Shown: piece after piece, positions 34,385-44,171 of the stretch
How positions within the stretch are numbered: the stretch's first letter is position 1
How the letters are laid out: each line of letters opens with the position of its first letter
Assembly (NCBI GenBank): GCA_965205725.1
Contig: OZ242189.1
Span: 1,798,001-1,862,000 of the forward strand
DNA from: G965205725 sp965205725
GTDB lineage: Bacteria; Pseudomonadota; Gammaproteobacteria; Pseudomonadales; Halieaceae
Length of the DNA stretch: 64,000 nucleotides
Reading direction: 5' to 3'
The notes under the pieces: generated by a model
What the model was told of the DNA's origin: nothing
Database searches by the model: none
What the model saw: only the letters and a program-made list of their open reading frames with translations
Translations under genes and position numbers: made by a program

Positions 34385-36139
34385 TTACAACCAGTCTTCA
34401 GCATAAGCCTGCAAGGCAACGCTGCTATTCAATACCACCTGACCATGACTTTGCGCCCGCGGTAAAATCTGCTCAGCGTAATAGCGGGTGGTCTGAATTT
34501 TCTGCGCGTAAAACGGATTCCCGTCATTTAGCCTGGCTTCTGCCAGCAGCGCCGACCGTGTTAAATGCCAGCCACCCATAAGATAGCCAATCTGCATCAA
34601 GTAGTCGTATGCTCCGGCCATCGCAGCTTCACTGTTCTCGCTGTACTGCTCCAGTATCCTGGCCGTGCAAGCCTGAGCGTGGGCAACAGCACCTCCCAGC
34701 GCAGCAGCACTTACCTGAACATCCAGATTATCGGAGTGAGTTGCGTCCGTAACGGTAGCACTGACCTCGGCCAGCAAACTCTCCATGGCGGCACCGCCAT
34801 CTCTCGCCACTTTGCGTGAGACCAAATCCGCAGCCTGAATGCCATTGGTGCCTTCATAGATTGACGTGATACGCACATCGCGCAGATATTGCGCCGCGCC
34901 GGTTTCTTCAATATAGCCCATGCCACCATGCACCTGAACTCCCAGGGAAGCCAACTCTTCGCCCAACTCGGTAAGCCAGCCCTTAACCACTGGAATCATC
35001 ATATCAATGCGCGCCTGCTGCGCCGCATCTTTATAATGATGCGCCTTATCCATGATAACGGCTTCTGAATATGCGAATGCGCGCATCGCTTCAGTGATTG
35101 ATTTCATGCTCAGGAGCATGCGTTTCACATCGGCATGCTGAATAATCGGCACACCGCCCTGCACTCTTTCGCGGGCATAGGACACGGCTTTCTGATAGGC
35201 GCCGTCGGCGGCACCAAGACCCTGTAAGCCAACCTTTAGGCGGGCCTCATTCATCATAGTAAACATGCAGCGCAGGCCGTTGTTTTCTCCTCCCAGCAGA
35301 TAACCGGTTGCGCCGTCATTATCACCAAACGCCATCACGCAGGTGGGACTGCCATGGATACCGAGCTTATGTTCTGCTGAAACAGGATAGACATCGTTGC
35401 GCTCACCCAAACTGCCATCTTCGTTTATCAAAAATTTGGGAACAATAAACAGGGATATCCCCCGGCTACCCTCGGGCGCATCAGGCAACTTGGCCAGCAC
35501 CAGGTGAACGATGTTATCGGTCGCCTGGTGATCGCCCCAGGTGATGAAAATCTTTTGTCCATAAATACGGTAGTGGTTGCCCTCCGGAGCTGCGCGAGCT
35601 TTCATGACGCCTAGATCAGACCCCGCGCCCGACTCCGTCAGATTCATGGTGCCCGTCCATTCCCCGGAGTACATTTTCTCCAGATAGGTCGTTTTTTGCT
35701 CCTCGCTACCGTGGGTGTATATCGCCAGGGCTGCGCCAATGCTTAAAAACGGCGCCAGCGCAAGCGCCATATTCGAACCGTTCCACATTTCGCAGACAGC
35801 CGTTGTATAAATTTCGGGGAGGCCCTGGCCGCCGAATTCTGGCGGTGCCGATATCCCGGTCCAGCCGCCTGCACCCAACTGGCGAAAAGCGTCGTCAAAA
35901 CCAGGAGACGCTGTGACCTTGCCATCGGCACAGGTAGCCGGTTGTTCATCTCCCACCCTGCGCAGTGGCGCCAGAACCTCGCTGCATAGTTTTGCGGACT
36001 CATCCAGCAGGGCTGCGGTAAGCTCACTGCCAACTCCCATGTCAGCGAACTGTTCGACACCACCCAGTGTTCGCTCTACCTGACACAGCTCATCAATGAC
36101 AAAAGTCATGTCTTCAACCGGTGCGTGATATGTGCTCAT
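34385..36139 (-). CDS. Acyl-CoA dehydrogenase (DmdC-like large type)
   Basis: A 584-residue FAD-dependent acyl-CoA dehydrogenase. Blocks include GWTGISAPPEFGGQGLP, the MNLTESGAGSDLG flavin-contact motif, HKLGIHGSPTCVM, MGYIEETGAAQYLRD and the IYEGTNGIQA motif, plus the ~100-residue C-terminal extension seen in the large subfamily. The catalytic Glu is expected in the EGTN region as in related enzymes. This subfamily includes 3-methylmercaptopropionyl-CoA dehydrogenase (DmdC) of DMSP breakdown as well as ordinary fatty acyl-CoA enzymes; the sequence does not separate them by eye. It is divergent from a LysR regulator, which may control it. Confidence 0.88.
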   Translation of the reverse strand: MSTYHAPVEDMTFVIDELCQVERTLGGVEQFADMGVGSELTAALLDESAKLCSEVLAPLRRVGDEQPATCADGKVTASPGFDDAFRQLGAGGWTGISAPPEFGGQGLPEIYTTAVCEMWNGSNMALALAPFLSIGAALAIYTHGSEEQKTTYLEKMYSGEWTGTMNLTESGAGSDLGVMKARAAPEGNHYRIYGQKIFITWGDHQATDNIVHLVLAKLPDAPEGSRGISLFIVPKFLINEDGSLGERNDVYPVSAEHKLGIHGSPTCVMAFGDNDGATGYLLGGENNGLRCMFTMMNEARLKVGLQGLGAADGAYQKAVSYARERVQGGVPIIQHADVKRMLLSMKSITEAMRAFAYSEAVIMDKAHHYKDAAQQARIDMMIPVVKGWLTELGEELASLGVQVHGGMGYIEETGAAQYLRDVRITSIYEGTNGIQAADLVSRKVARDGGAAMESLLAEVSATVTDATHSDNLDVQVSAAALGGAVAHAQACTARILEQYSENSEAAMAGAYDYLMQIGYLMGGWHLTRSALLAEARLNDGNPFYAQKIQTTRYYAEQILPRAQSHGQVVLNSSVALQAYAEDWL

Positions 36140-36280
36140 CTGTACATTTCCTCTGGAAATTCTGGCTCAACGCCAATCTTACAATCATCATACAGGTATT
36201 GTAGCCCACGAAAACTGGCGATTTTAGGCAGGGCATGATAATTTATCCAACTAATAGAACTCATTTTCGACATTCACTCT
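36140..36280. promoter_or_regulatory. Divergent control region, acyl-CoA dehydrogenase / LysR
   Basis: A 141-bp AT-rich intergenic region between divergent starts, the usual target layout of a LysR-type regulator. No single T-N11-A site stands out clearly enough to assign. Confidence 0.4.
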
Positions 36281-37228
36281 ATGAATATTAATCGCGTAGA
36301 TTTAAACCTGCTGGTGTACCTGGATGCCCTGCTCCGCGAGCGTAACGTAACGCAAGCAGCTCACCAGCTTAATCTGAGCCAACCCGCCATGAGCAATGGC
36401 CTTCGCCGTCTCAGAGACCTTTTTGGCGACCCCTTGCTGGTGCGTACCAGCGATGGCATGACACCTACAGAACGCGCGCTCGAGCTCGAACCACTGGTGC
36501 GAGACATCCTCAGCAAAGTAGATCAGGCCATTCAGCCAGGCGCTGATTTTGATCCCGTCAGCGCCGCGAGAACGTTCCGAATTATGGCCAGCGATTACGC
36601 AGAGTCTACGCTTCTGCCCGCCGTTCTGGGGCGTCTGCGCAATGAAGCACCGGGTATCAGTTTAGACATCATGACACCGAGCGATGTTTCTTTTCTCGAC
36701 GTTGAGCGCGGCAAAGTCGATATGGTTATCAATCGATTCGACTCAATGCCGCAGTCTTTCCACCAGATTACAGTTTGGCACGATACCTTCTCCTGTTTAT
36801 TGAGTCCCAGTAACGCGCTACTGGACGACTTTACTCTGGAAAATTACTTGAAAGCACAGCATGTGTGGGTGAGTAAAACCGGCATGGGTGTGGGCGTCGG
36901 CGTAAACCCGGCTGATGTGCAGCGCCTCGGCTGGGTTGACGTGGCCCTGGACAAACTAGGCAAAAAACGGCACATCAGCGTCTTTACGCGACACTATCAG
37001 GCCGCAATGATACTAGCGGAACAGAACGACCTGGTGGTCACACTGCCTACACTGGCTGCACAATTACAGGTCAACAACCCGCGCCTGGTTATCAAAACTC
37101 CCCCCATTGAAATACCGCTGCTAGATTTAAAAATGGCCTGGAGTCCGCTGTTACAGCACAATCCAGCCAACCGCTGGCTGCGACAGCTCATCGTTGAAAC
37201 AGGCCGTGAAATTTCCCGGGAAGACTAA
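36281..37228 (+). CDS. LysR-type transcriptional regulator
   Basis: A 315-residue LysR family regulator. The N-terminal winged helix-turn-helix reads LNLLVYLDALLRERNVTQAA in part, then QLNLSQPAMSNGLRRLRDLF, followed by the periplasmic-binding-protein-like effector domain (from about residue 92). The PaaX-like motif set and the DPLLVRTSDGMTPTERA segment place it near the NodD/LeuO-like subgroup. It is divergent from the large acyl-CoA dehydrogenase and upstream of malate synthase G, so it could regulate either. The effector is unknown. Confidence 0.9.
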   Translation: MNINRVDLNLLVYLDALLRERNVTQAAHQLNLSQPAMSNGLRRLRDLFGDPLLVRTSDGMTPTERALELEPLVRDILSKVDQAIQPGADFDPVSAARTFRIMASDYAESTLLPAVLGRLRNEAPGISLDIMTPSDVSFLDVERGKVDMVINRFDSMPQSFHQITVWHDTFSCLLSPSNALLDDFTLENYLKAQHVWVSKTGMGVGVGVNPADVQRLGWVDVALDKLGKKRHISVFTRHYQAAMILAEQNDLVVTLPTLAAQLQVNNPRLVIKTPPIEIPLLDLKMAWSPLLQHNPANRWLRQLIVETGREISRED

Positions 37229-37346
37229 GCTCTCTACGACACATGGCATTCACAAAAAGAATAGCCATGATAAAAACGATTGATTAGCTAAATTTTACTA
37301 CGCTACCTATAGTGCCGCTTTGACACGGCTGGAAGGTTTTGCGGCT

Positions 37347-39527
37347 ATGAGCGAACGTACTAAACAAGGCAATCTACTGGTTGCCTCTGAGCTTCATCAA
37401 CTGCTGGAACGCGATATTTTGCCCGGTACCGGCTTGTCAGCCGGGTCTTTCTGGAACGGGCTGGAGTCTATTATTAGTGAATTGAGTCCTCGCAACCAAG
37501 CGCTGTTAAAGCGCAGGGATGACCTGCAAGCGCAAATTGATGACTGGCACGGCAATCATCCGGGTAGTGACTACGATAAATCCGCGTATCAGCAATTTTT
37601 GCGGGACATTGGCTACCTGCTACCCGAGGGGGAGGATTTTTCAGTCACCACCGACAATGTCGACCAGGAAGTTGCTCAGATTGCCGGCCCACAATTAGTC
37701 GTACCCGTTATGAATGCCCGCTACGCCCTCAACGCCGCTAACGCACGCTGGGGAAGCTTGTACGATGCACTCTATGGCACTGACGTCATTTCCGAGGTCA
37801 AGGGTGCCGACAGAGCGGGTGACTACAATCCAGTTCGCGGGGACAAAGTGATTGCCTATGCCCGCAGCTTTCTGGATCAGGCCGTACCACTGGAGTCTGG
37901 CGGTCACAGCCAGGTTACCGCCTATAGCATTGTCGACCAGCGGCTGCTGGTGACACTGAGTGACGGCAGTATTGCCACGCTGGCCGATAACGATCAGCTA
38001 AGAGGATATCTTGGCGACTCGAAATCACCGAGCTCAATACTGCTACGCAATAATGGCCTGCATATTGAGATACAAATTGACCACTACAGCCCCATTGGAC
38101 AAACCGATAAGGCAGGCGTCAAAGACGTTGTACTGGAAGCGGCGATCACAACGATTCAAGACTGCGAAGACTCTGTTGCGGCGGTTGATGCGCAAGATAA
38201 GTCGCTGGTCTATCGAAATTGGCTGGGCCTGATGAAAGGCGACTTAATCGACAGCTTCGAAAAGAGCGGCAAAACCCTGCAACGCCGACTCAATCCAGAC
38301 CGCAGCTATACCGGACTCGACGGTACAGAGATACGCCTGCATGGTCGCAGCCTCTTGTTTGTGCGCAACGTCGGCCACTTAATGACCACCGATGCTATTC
38401 TGGATAAAGACGGTAACGAAGTTCCAGAGGGCATACTGGACGGCGTTTTTACCAGCACCATTGCATTGCACGATTTGCAGGTCGGCAAGGAACTTAGCAA
38501 CTCCCACACTGGCAGCGTCTACATCGTAAAGCCGAAGATGCACGGCCCTGAAGAAGTGGCATTTACCTGCGAACTTTTCTCTCGTATTGAGGACATGCTC
38601 GGCATGAACCGCAACACATTGAAACTGGGCATTATGGATGAAGAGCGCCGCACCACAATCAACCTCAAGGAATGTATACGGGTTGCTGCCGACCGGGTTG
38701 TATTCATCAATACAGGCTTCCTGGACCGAACGGGAGATGAACTACACACCAGCATGGAAGCTGGCCCCATGACGCCTAAAGGCGACATGAAAAAAGAAGC
38801 CTGGATTCAGGCTTACGAGAACTGGAATGTCGATACAGGCCTTCGCTGCGGACTTCAGGGTAAAGCACAAATCGGCAAAGGTATGTGGGCCATGCCCGAC
38901 CTGATGGAGGCAATGATGGCTCAAAAAAAAGCCCATCCAGAAGCGGGAGCCAATACCGCGTGGGTTCCATCTCCAACTGCGGCCACGCTTCATGTGATGC
39001 ACTACCACCAGGTGAATGTTCACCAGCAGCAAGAAGCCATCAAACAGCGAGATCGCGCTTTGCTGGAAGACATCCTCCATATCCCTCTCTACACAGGTGC
39101 TGAACTAACGGCTGAGGAAATTCAGCGTGAGCTGGACAACAATGCACAGAGCATTCTCGGATACGTGGTTCGCTGGATCGACCAGGGAGTCGGCTGCTCA
39201 AAGGTTCCCGACATAAACAATGTTGGCCTGATGGAAGATCGAGCTACCCTGCGAATTTCCAGCCAGCATATCGCCAACTGGCTTCATCATGGTGTCTGCG
39301 GCAAAGCAGAGGTACGCGAAACTCTGGAACGCATGGCAGCTATCGTCGACAGGCAAAATTCCGACGATCCACTGTATCAACCAATGGCTCCAAATTTTGA
39401 CACCAGTATCGCGTTCCAGGCGGCTTGCGAATTGGTCTTCGATGGCTGCGCCCAACCCAATGGCTATACCGAGCCGGTGCTACACGCACGCCGCAGAGAA
39501 GAAAAGGCCCGCGCAGCGAGCACCTAA
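37347..39527 (+). CDS. glcB: Malate synthase G
   Basis: Condenses glyoxylate and acetyl-CoA to malate. The 726-residue length and features are those of the single-chain G form: the N-terminal clasp, ALNAANARWGSLYDALYGTD, an SGLMKGDL-like loop (here GLMKGDL), the RSLLFVRNVGHLM block with the catalytic Arg, TINLKECI, and MHYHQVNVHQQQ near the C-terminal part. ATG 37347 is preceded by GGAAGG. A 9-codon upstream extension is possible but less likely. It supports growth on acetate, fatty acids or glycolate, matching the lipid- and acyl-CoA-rich setting. Confidence 0.95.
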   Translation: MSERTKQGNLLVASELHQLLERDILPGTGLSAGSFWNGLESIISELSPRNQALLKRRDDLQAQIDDWHGNHPGSDYDKSAYQQFLRDIGYLLPEGEDFSVTTDNVDQEVAQIAGPQLVVPVMNARYALNAANARWGSLYDALYGTDVISEVKGADRAGDYNPVRGDKVIAYARSFLDQAVPLESGGHSQVTAYSIVDQRLLVTLSDGSIATLADNDQLRGYLGDSKSPSSILLRNNGLHIEIQIDHYSPIGQTDKAGVKDVVLEAAITTIQDCEDSVAAVDAQDKSLVYRNWLGLMKGDLIDSFEKSGKTLQRRLNPDRSYTGLDGTEIRLHGRSLLFVRNVGHLMTTDAILDKDGNEVPEGILDGVFTSTIALHDLQVGKELSNSHTGSVYIVKPKMHGPEEVAFTCELFSRIEDMLGMNRNTLKLGIMDEERRTTINLKECIRVAADRVVFINTGFLDRTGDELHTSMEAGPMTPKGDMKKEAWIQAYENWNVDTGLRCGLQGKAQIGKGMWAMPDLMEAMMAQKKAHPEAGANTAWVPSPTAATLHVMHYHQVNVHQQQEAIKQRDRALLEDILHIPLYTGAELTAEEIQRELDNNAQSILGYVVRWIDQGVGCSKVPDINNVGLMEDRATLRISSQHIANWLHHGVCGKAEVRETLERMAAIVDRQNSDDPLYQPMAPNFDTSIAFQAACELVFDGCAQPNGYTEPVLHARRREEKARAAST

Positions 39528-39664
39528 ACTGCATCGCCATCTTTTTCTCTCATATCAGCCAGCGCCTGCTCCCACTCCTGAGCCATCGACGCACTATTCT
39601 GCAAAATAACCGGATTATAGAACAAGGGTAATTGCCCGACATGATCAACACCCGTAAGGGGTGA
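39524..39664 (-). pseudogene. Possible coding remnant 3' of glcB
   Basis: The minus strand has a protein-like 46-codon tail (for example PLFYNPVILQNSASMAQEWE) with no start codon, ending at a TAG that overlaps the glcB stop. Immediately upstream, another frame is protein-like (ALVRTLHAFTDQRNDHPLR), suggesting one broken gene. I do not recognise the family. The rest of the gap to 39759 holds a 5-bp hairpin (CACCC/GGGTG) and nothing else clear. Confidence 0.3.
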
Positions 39665-39759
39665 TCATTGCGCTGATCGGTAAACGCATGCAAGGTGCGA
39701 ACCAGCGCCAGGATCACCGCGACGACAGCGAGGGTATTACAACGCTAATACTAACCATC

Positions 39760-41688
39760 TTAAAGAAGCCCCCAGGGTTCAGTAGCGGATTCATCACCAC
39801 TAAACAAAGCCAAATTATAGCTCTGCTGCTGGTTTAACAAGCCTTGCAATTCCAGGCCCTGTAGCTGATGCAAAACCTCCCGGTGTGGTTCGTCCATACC
39901 CAATTGCGCCGTGAAATAGAGTTTCATCATCATACCTCGAATACTTTCCGGAGAGCGCATGAGCAACCTGTCGATATAGGCCAGAGCTTGCGCATAACGC
40001 CCAATATGGTTTTCCAAAATTGCCAGGCTCACAAACATCTTGGGGTAGATATCAGTATTCGGAACAAGCACGCTCAGGCCTTGCAGACGATCGGCAAGAG
40101 TTTCAATGTCGGTACCCGGACACGAATCTGCAATCAATCGCTTGACCAATAAATACATCATATCGCTCACGCGGCGGTCGTAAAAATCAGCGGGGACGGC
40201 CGCAATACGTGCAAGAACATCCGTCGATATGGCATCGCTGGCCTGACACCGCAAATTGAGGTCGATCAGTTGTTCAATTAAGCCCCTCTGGTTCTGGCTC
40301 TGGCTCTGGCCCTGCAACGGGTAAGCCCGGTCGGCGTATTGCAAAGCCGTATCTAACTCGCCCATTGAGGCCAACAACCGGGCGAATTCGAGGTTGGCCC
40401 GGGGGGAGTCTGGAAAGCGATTAATTGCATTCAAATGGAAGAGCATATTATTGCTCCATATTTGAGACTCAGTCGCCAATACAGCGACTGAGCGTCCAAC
40501 CACCAGCAGGTAAAGCAAAACCAGCCAGTTACCAAGCCAGGGCCTGCGCCGCCAGAGCGCAACACCAACAGCAACAACTGCAATACACAAACCCATTGCC
40601 GACAAGTAGTTGCGGTGCTCGAAATACAATTCCAACGGCAAGACTGTCGATTCAACGACATGTGCAAGCAAAAAGAAAATCACGCCGTAAACCAGCAGCG
40701 GCCAGCGCCAGCGCTGCAACCAGCACAATGTCAGCAATCCCACAAAAGCGACAGCAGCAACGCCCGTAGTCGTGGGCACCATCAGGCTGCGTGATACTGC
40801 CACGCTGTCGTGATAAATGCCTAGACGGTCTGGCACCACCCAAAGCAACTGGGCGAGATATATCCACACAATCCGCAACTCGGTAAACAGTCGCTCAATG
40901 AGGGTGAACTCTCTGTATGCGTATCCACCAAAGATGGCAGCAGGCTGCCACACACATAAAATGATGAAGCCCACCAGCGCTACAAAGACACCTCTGCTAA
41001 CCCAGATAGTAAAGTGCTGCTGCACATCACTCGGCAAGCCCTTGCACCGGAGCACCAGCCACTCCAACAACACTAACATTGGCAGGGCGATGACTCCGTT
41101 TTCCTTACTTAGAGGGGCCGCTATTAACGCCAGTACACAGATAAGTGCCCAGCAAATTCGTGAGGCGGCGCCCTGCGACAATCTCGCACGCAGGTATGCC
41201 CATTGAGCGAGCAGCACAAACAGCGCAACAAACTGCGCCATTCGCTGTATCGTGTACAACACCGTGCTTAACAGCAGTGGCGCAAATAACCAGAACGCAG
41301 CAGCGAACAGAGCCATGCGGCTGGCTACAGGAAAATCCATGTGTCGAAACAGATCCCTGGCAAATAGAAAAAACAGAGTCGCTGTGAACAAATGCAAAAA
41401 CAGATTGGATGTTTTGTGTCCTTCAAACCCCGCATCGAAATACAGTTTTTCCAGGGTAAAACTGAGCATAGACAGCGGCCGCCCCAAGGGGCCGGAAAGA
41501 TTGCCAAATACCACATCGCTTGCCAGGTCGGGGTTATCTTCCAACAGGGAAAGAGGCTGCAAATTGACACCATCATCTAGTAACGCAGGGCCTTTCAGAC
41601 CCGGCTCGTAAACGGCAAATGCCAGCAGGAGCAGCGCAACCCAGAGCGCTGCAATCAACCCGTTAGCTGCTCTGCTTTCAGGTTTCAC
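39760..41688 (-). CDS. Polytopic GT-C-like glycosyltransferase with C-terminal TPR region
   Basis: A 642-residue membrane protein with about ten hydrophobic segments in the first ~430 residues and a soluble helical C-terminus with TPR-like repeats (ANLEFARLLASMGELDTALQ; FVSLAILENHIGRYAQALAYI is split between helices). The first external loop has LLDDGVN, an acidic pair as expected for a GT-C active site. LYTIQRMAQ and LPLELYFEHRNYL are shared with its neighbour at 41685, so the two are paralogues. This layout resembles TMTC/TfpW-like transferases. Lying just behind pilA, it is a candidate for pilin O-glycosylation. It overlaps the previous gene by 4 bp (ATGA). Confidence 0.65.
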   Translation of the reverse strand: MKPESRAANGLIAALWVALLLLAFAVYEPGLKGPALLDDGVNLQPLSLLEDNPDLASDVVFGNLSGPLGRPLSMLSFTLEKLYFDAGFEGHKTSNLFLHLFTATLFFLFARDLFRHMDFPVASRMALFAAAFWLFAPLLLSTVLYTIQRMAQFVALFVLLAQWAYLRARLSQGAASRICWALICVLALIAAPLSKENGVIALPMLVLLEWLVLRCKGLPSDVQQHFTIWVSRGVFVALVGFIILCVWQPAAIFGGYAYREFTLIERLFTELRIVWIYLAQLLWVVPDRLGIYHDSVAVSRSLMVPTTTGVAAVAFVGLLTLCWLQRWRWPLLVYGVIFFLLAHVVESTVLPLELYFEHRNYLSAMGLCIAVVAVGVALWRRRPWLGNWLVLLYLLVVGRSVAVLATESQIWSNNMLFHLNAINRFPDSPRANLEFARLLASMGELDTALQYADRAYPLQGQSQSQNQRGLIEQLIDLNLRCQASDAISTDVLARIAAVPADFYDRRVSDMMYLLVKRLIADSCPGTDIETLADRLQGLSVLVPNTDIYPKMFVSLAILENHIGRYAQALAYIDRLLMRSPESIRGMMMKLYFTAQLGMDEPHREVLHQLQGLELQGLLNQQQSYNLALFSGDESATEPWGLL

Positions 41689-43577
41689 GGGGCTGCCTCT
41701 ACCGCTTGCTCCGACCCGAGTTTAACCAGGGTCTTTAGGGTTCGGTGCCGCTTGAACATATCCCGCAGTGCCAGCAGTGCCTGTCCAGCTTCTCCCTGTG
41801 CCACGTACCCGCTATACAGCCCAAAATATCCATCGCGAAATTGTGGGTGCGCCTCTACCAACGCCTTGCTAGCCAACACAGCGGCTTCATAATTTTGCTC
41901 TACACCGCCCAAATAGGCAGCGAGCTGGTGGCGGTATATGGGCTGTTGTGGGTATCTCTCCACCAACCTGCCAGCCAGTTTAGGGAAATCGGTAATTTCC
42001 TGGTCACAGTATGCAAGCTGAATGCACTGCAACAAGGCATCCATCGCACCGGGGTCGCTCGCGTCCAGATTGCGAATGGATACTGCCTGATGTAGTTGGG
42101 ACAGCCATCTGTCACTCTCATAGAACGAAAAATAGCGTCCGTCCAGATAAAGCAGAGTGACCAGCGATACAAGACTATCGGGCTCAATAGCCAGCGAGTC
42201 GATATAGGCCTGGCGTGCTGACTCAAGTCGTAAGGCTTGCTCCGTGGAGTCACTCGTGGCTTCGCCCAGACGCAGCAGTGCATTGGCATAATGGTAATTT
42301 GATCGATATGACTGCTGGTGATGATGGCGCTGATAACTTGCAAACTGCATCTCCTCTTGCCACAGAGTTGTACGCGATAACAGTTGAATTGCCAAAGCGA
42401 CAACCGTCGTCGCAGCCAACGCATGTCTAAGTCGCGGGTTTTCAATTTGCCAAAACAAATAGGCAACGCCCAATGCCGGGCCTAACAGCGCAAGATAGTT
42501 TCGATGCTCGTAGACCAACTCCAACGGCAACAGGGTCGATTCAAGTATGTGGCAAATAACAAACCAGGCCATGGAAAAACTGGCAGCGGCTCGATGACTG
42601 CGAAGCAAATAGATCAGCACCGGCAAGAGCAGCCAACCAATAGCAGCGACCAGCGTTGACACAGGATTAAGCCAGGAAGTACTCAGAGAAATATCGTCGT
42701 GGTGTATACCCAGTTGTCGAATATCCGGAACAAAAAACCAGGATAGGTACTGCCATACAACACGTAACTGAGTCCAGCCTCGCTCTTCAATACTGAAAGC
42801 GCGAGGGTCGTACATGTCCAGCAACCATGTTGGAGGCACCACTGCCAGAATCAGCAACATGGCAAATGGTACCGCTAGCGCACACCATAGAATTGCAGGC
42901 GAAATGACACGGCTATGGGCATTGTATCTGCCCTTAAAGAATACACACTCCACCAGCACCAGCAACGGCAGCAGCAGTATGCCGCTCTCCTTCGAATAAA
43001 CTGCAAAGACCAGTGCGAGAAATAAAGCAAAACAGCCATTGGATAATTCCTTAACAGTGGCGCGTCGCTCCAGCCACTGCCCACGATAGTGAACGAATAT
43101 CCACAATCCGATCAGGGTAAATAACGCAGACAACTGCGCCATACGCTGTATCGTATAGAGCACCGTTGAAACTTGCAGCGGATGCAATAGCCAAATCGCC
43201 ACGGCACAGACGATCATACCTCGGCTGACCAGGCCAGCTAACAATGCAGTCAAAAAGCCATAGGCCACCAGGGCAATCAGCAAGTGCAGCGATATATTGG
43301 TGTACTTGAACCCCGCAGCCCAGACCTCACTGTAAATCCAGCTCTCAACTGCAAATGTGAACATGGCCACCAGTCTGCCAGTGGGGCCGCTATTGGAACT
43401 ATCAATGGCCAGCAACCAGTTGGCAAACGAGCCCTCCGCAGCCAGCGCCTGTAAATAAGCGTTTTCTCCGAGGCCGTGAAGACTGTCAAAAAGCAGAAAA
43501 TCTCCCACTCCCAGGCCATAGCAGACAGCGCCAACAAGGAGCGTCAGCAACAGATAGAAATGGGCATTGCGGATCAT
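41685..43577 (-). CDS. Polytopic GT-C-like glycosyltransferase with C-terminal TPR region (paralogue)
   Basis: A 630-residue protein with the same plan as its downstream neighbour: around ten membrane helices, then a TPR-like C-terminal domain (YHYANALLRLGEATSDSTEQ; SYIEPDSLV-type helices). It shares STVLYTIQRMAQLSALFTL and ESTLLPLELVYEHRNYLAL with the neighbour. The start is placed at ATG 43577 because the slightly longer frame would need a TTG. It begins 64 bp after the pilA stop, beyond a strong terminator, so expression may depend on read-through or on a separate promoter. The role in sugar transfer to pilin is inferred from fold and position. Confidence 0.65.
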   Translation of the reverse strand: MIRNAHFYLLLTLLVGAVCYGLGVGDFLLFDSLHGLGENAYLQALAAEGSFANWLLAIDSSNSGPTGRLVAMFTFAVESWIYSEVWAAGFKYTNISLHLLIALVAYGFLTALLAGLVSRGMIVCAVAIWLLHPLQVSTVLYTIQRMAQLSALFTLIGLWIFVHYRGQWLERRATVKELSNGCFALFLALVFAVYSKESGILLLPLLVLVECVFFKGRYNAHSRVISPAILWCALAVPFAMLLILAVVPPTWLLDMYDPRAFSIEERGWTQLRVVWQYLSWFFVPDIRQLGIHHDDISLSTSWLNPVSTLVAAIGWLLLPVLIYLLRSHRAAASFSMAWFVICHILESTLLPLELVYEHRNYLALLGPALGVAYLFWQIENPRLRHALAATTVVALAIQLLSRTTLWQEEMQFASYQRHHHQQSYRSNYHYANALLRLGEATSDSTEQALRLESARQAYIDSLAIEPDSLVSLVTLLYLDGRYFSFYESDRWLSQLHQAVSIRNLDASDPGAMDALLQCIQLAYCDQEITDFPKLAGRLVERYPQQPIYRHQLAAYLGGVEQNYEAAVLASKALVEAHPQFRDGYFGLYSGYVAQGEAGQALLALRDMFKRHRTLKTLVKLGSEQAVEAAP

Positions 43578-43597
43578 ACCGGGCAATTCTCAGGCAT

Positions 43598-43622
43598 AAA
43601 AAAACCCGGGGTTAACCCGGGC
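43598..43622 (-). terminator. Rho-independent terminator of pilA
   Basis: On the minus strand GCCCGGG-TTAAC-CCCGGG is followed by a run of seven T. The stem is GC-rich and lies 19 bp past the pilA stop codon. It should end most pilA transcripts before the transferase genes. Confidence 0.9.
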
Positions 43623-43640
43623 TTCCTCAATAGACTGCTA

Positions 43641-44075
43641 TTAACCGCGGCAGTTAGCCGGCAGGTACTTGGCGTCGATAGTGCCCGGCCTGCAAACCCA
43701 CTGTGGCGTACCACCAGAAGTGCTGGAAAAAGACAGCAGGATAGTGTCGCCAGCAGCCGTGTCACCACCAACAGCAGTCTGAATGGTCAGGCTGATATTA
43801 CCACTACTGTCGTAGCCCACAGTATCGACAACCGCAGTATCAATCGCAGTACGGATACCCGCACTGGTCGCATCATCAGGCAAAGTACCGTTGATAATAA
43901 AGTACTCAGACACGCTGATCTTTGCTTCGCCAAGAACTGCGATTGCTTCTGCCAATTTCGCGCGAGTTGTATAATCCTGATACGCGGGCAATGCAACAGC
44001 CGCCAGAATGCCTACAATCGCAATGACAATCATCAGTTCGATCAGGGTAAAACCCTTTTGAACGCGCTTCTTCAT
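43641..44075 (-). CDS. pilA: Type IV major pilin (PilA-like)
   Basis: A 144-residue prepilin. The leader MKKRVQKG is followed by FTLIELMIVIAIVGILAAVA, with the Gly/Phe cleavage point and Glu5 of type IVa pilins. The globular part ends with a C-terminal disulfide-loop pair (WVCRPGTIDAKYLPANCRG). GGGAG precedes the ATG at 44075 by 7 nt; a longer upstream frame is an artefact of repeats. It is expected to be processed by PilD and assembled into pili for adhesion, twitching or DNA uptake. The two transferase-like genes behind it may decorate the Ser/Thr-rich surface. Confidence 0.95.
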   Translation of the reverse strand: MKKRVQKGFTLIELMIVIAIVGILAAVALPAYQDYTTRAKLAEAIAVLGEAKISVSEYFIINGTLPDDATSAGIRTAIDTAVVDTVGYDSSGNISLTIQTAVGGDTAAGDTILLSFSSTSGGTPQWVCRPGTIDAKYLPANCRG

Positions 44076-44171
44076 TTTCTGTCTCCCAATATGGATACTT
44101 TGTGTAGTGAACCGGCAGTCATGTCGAACCTGCATGGTGCTAAAACCACATACCGGCCGGTTAATCATTAA

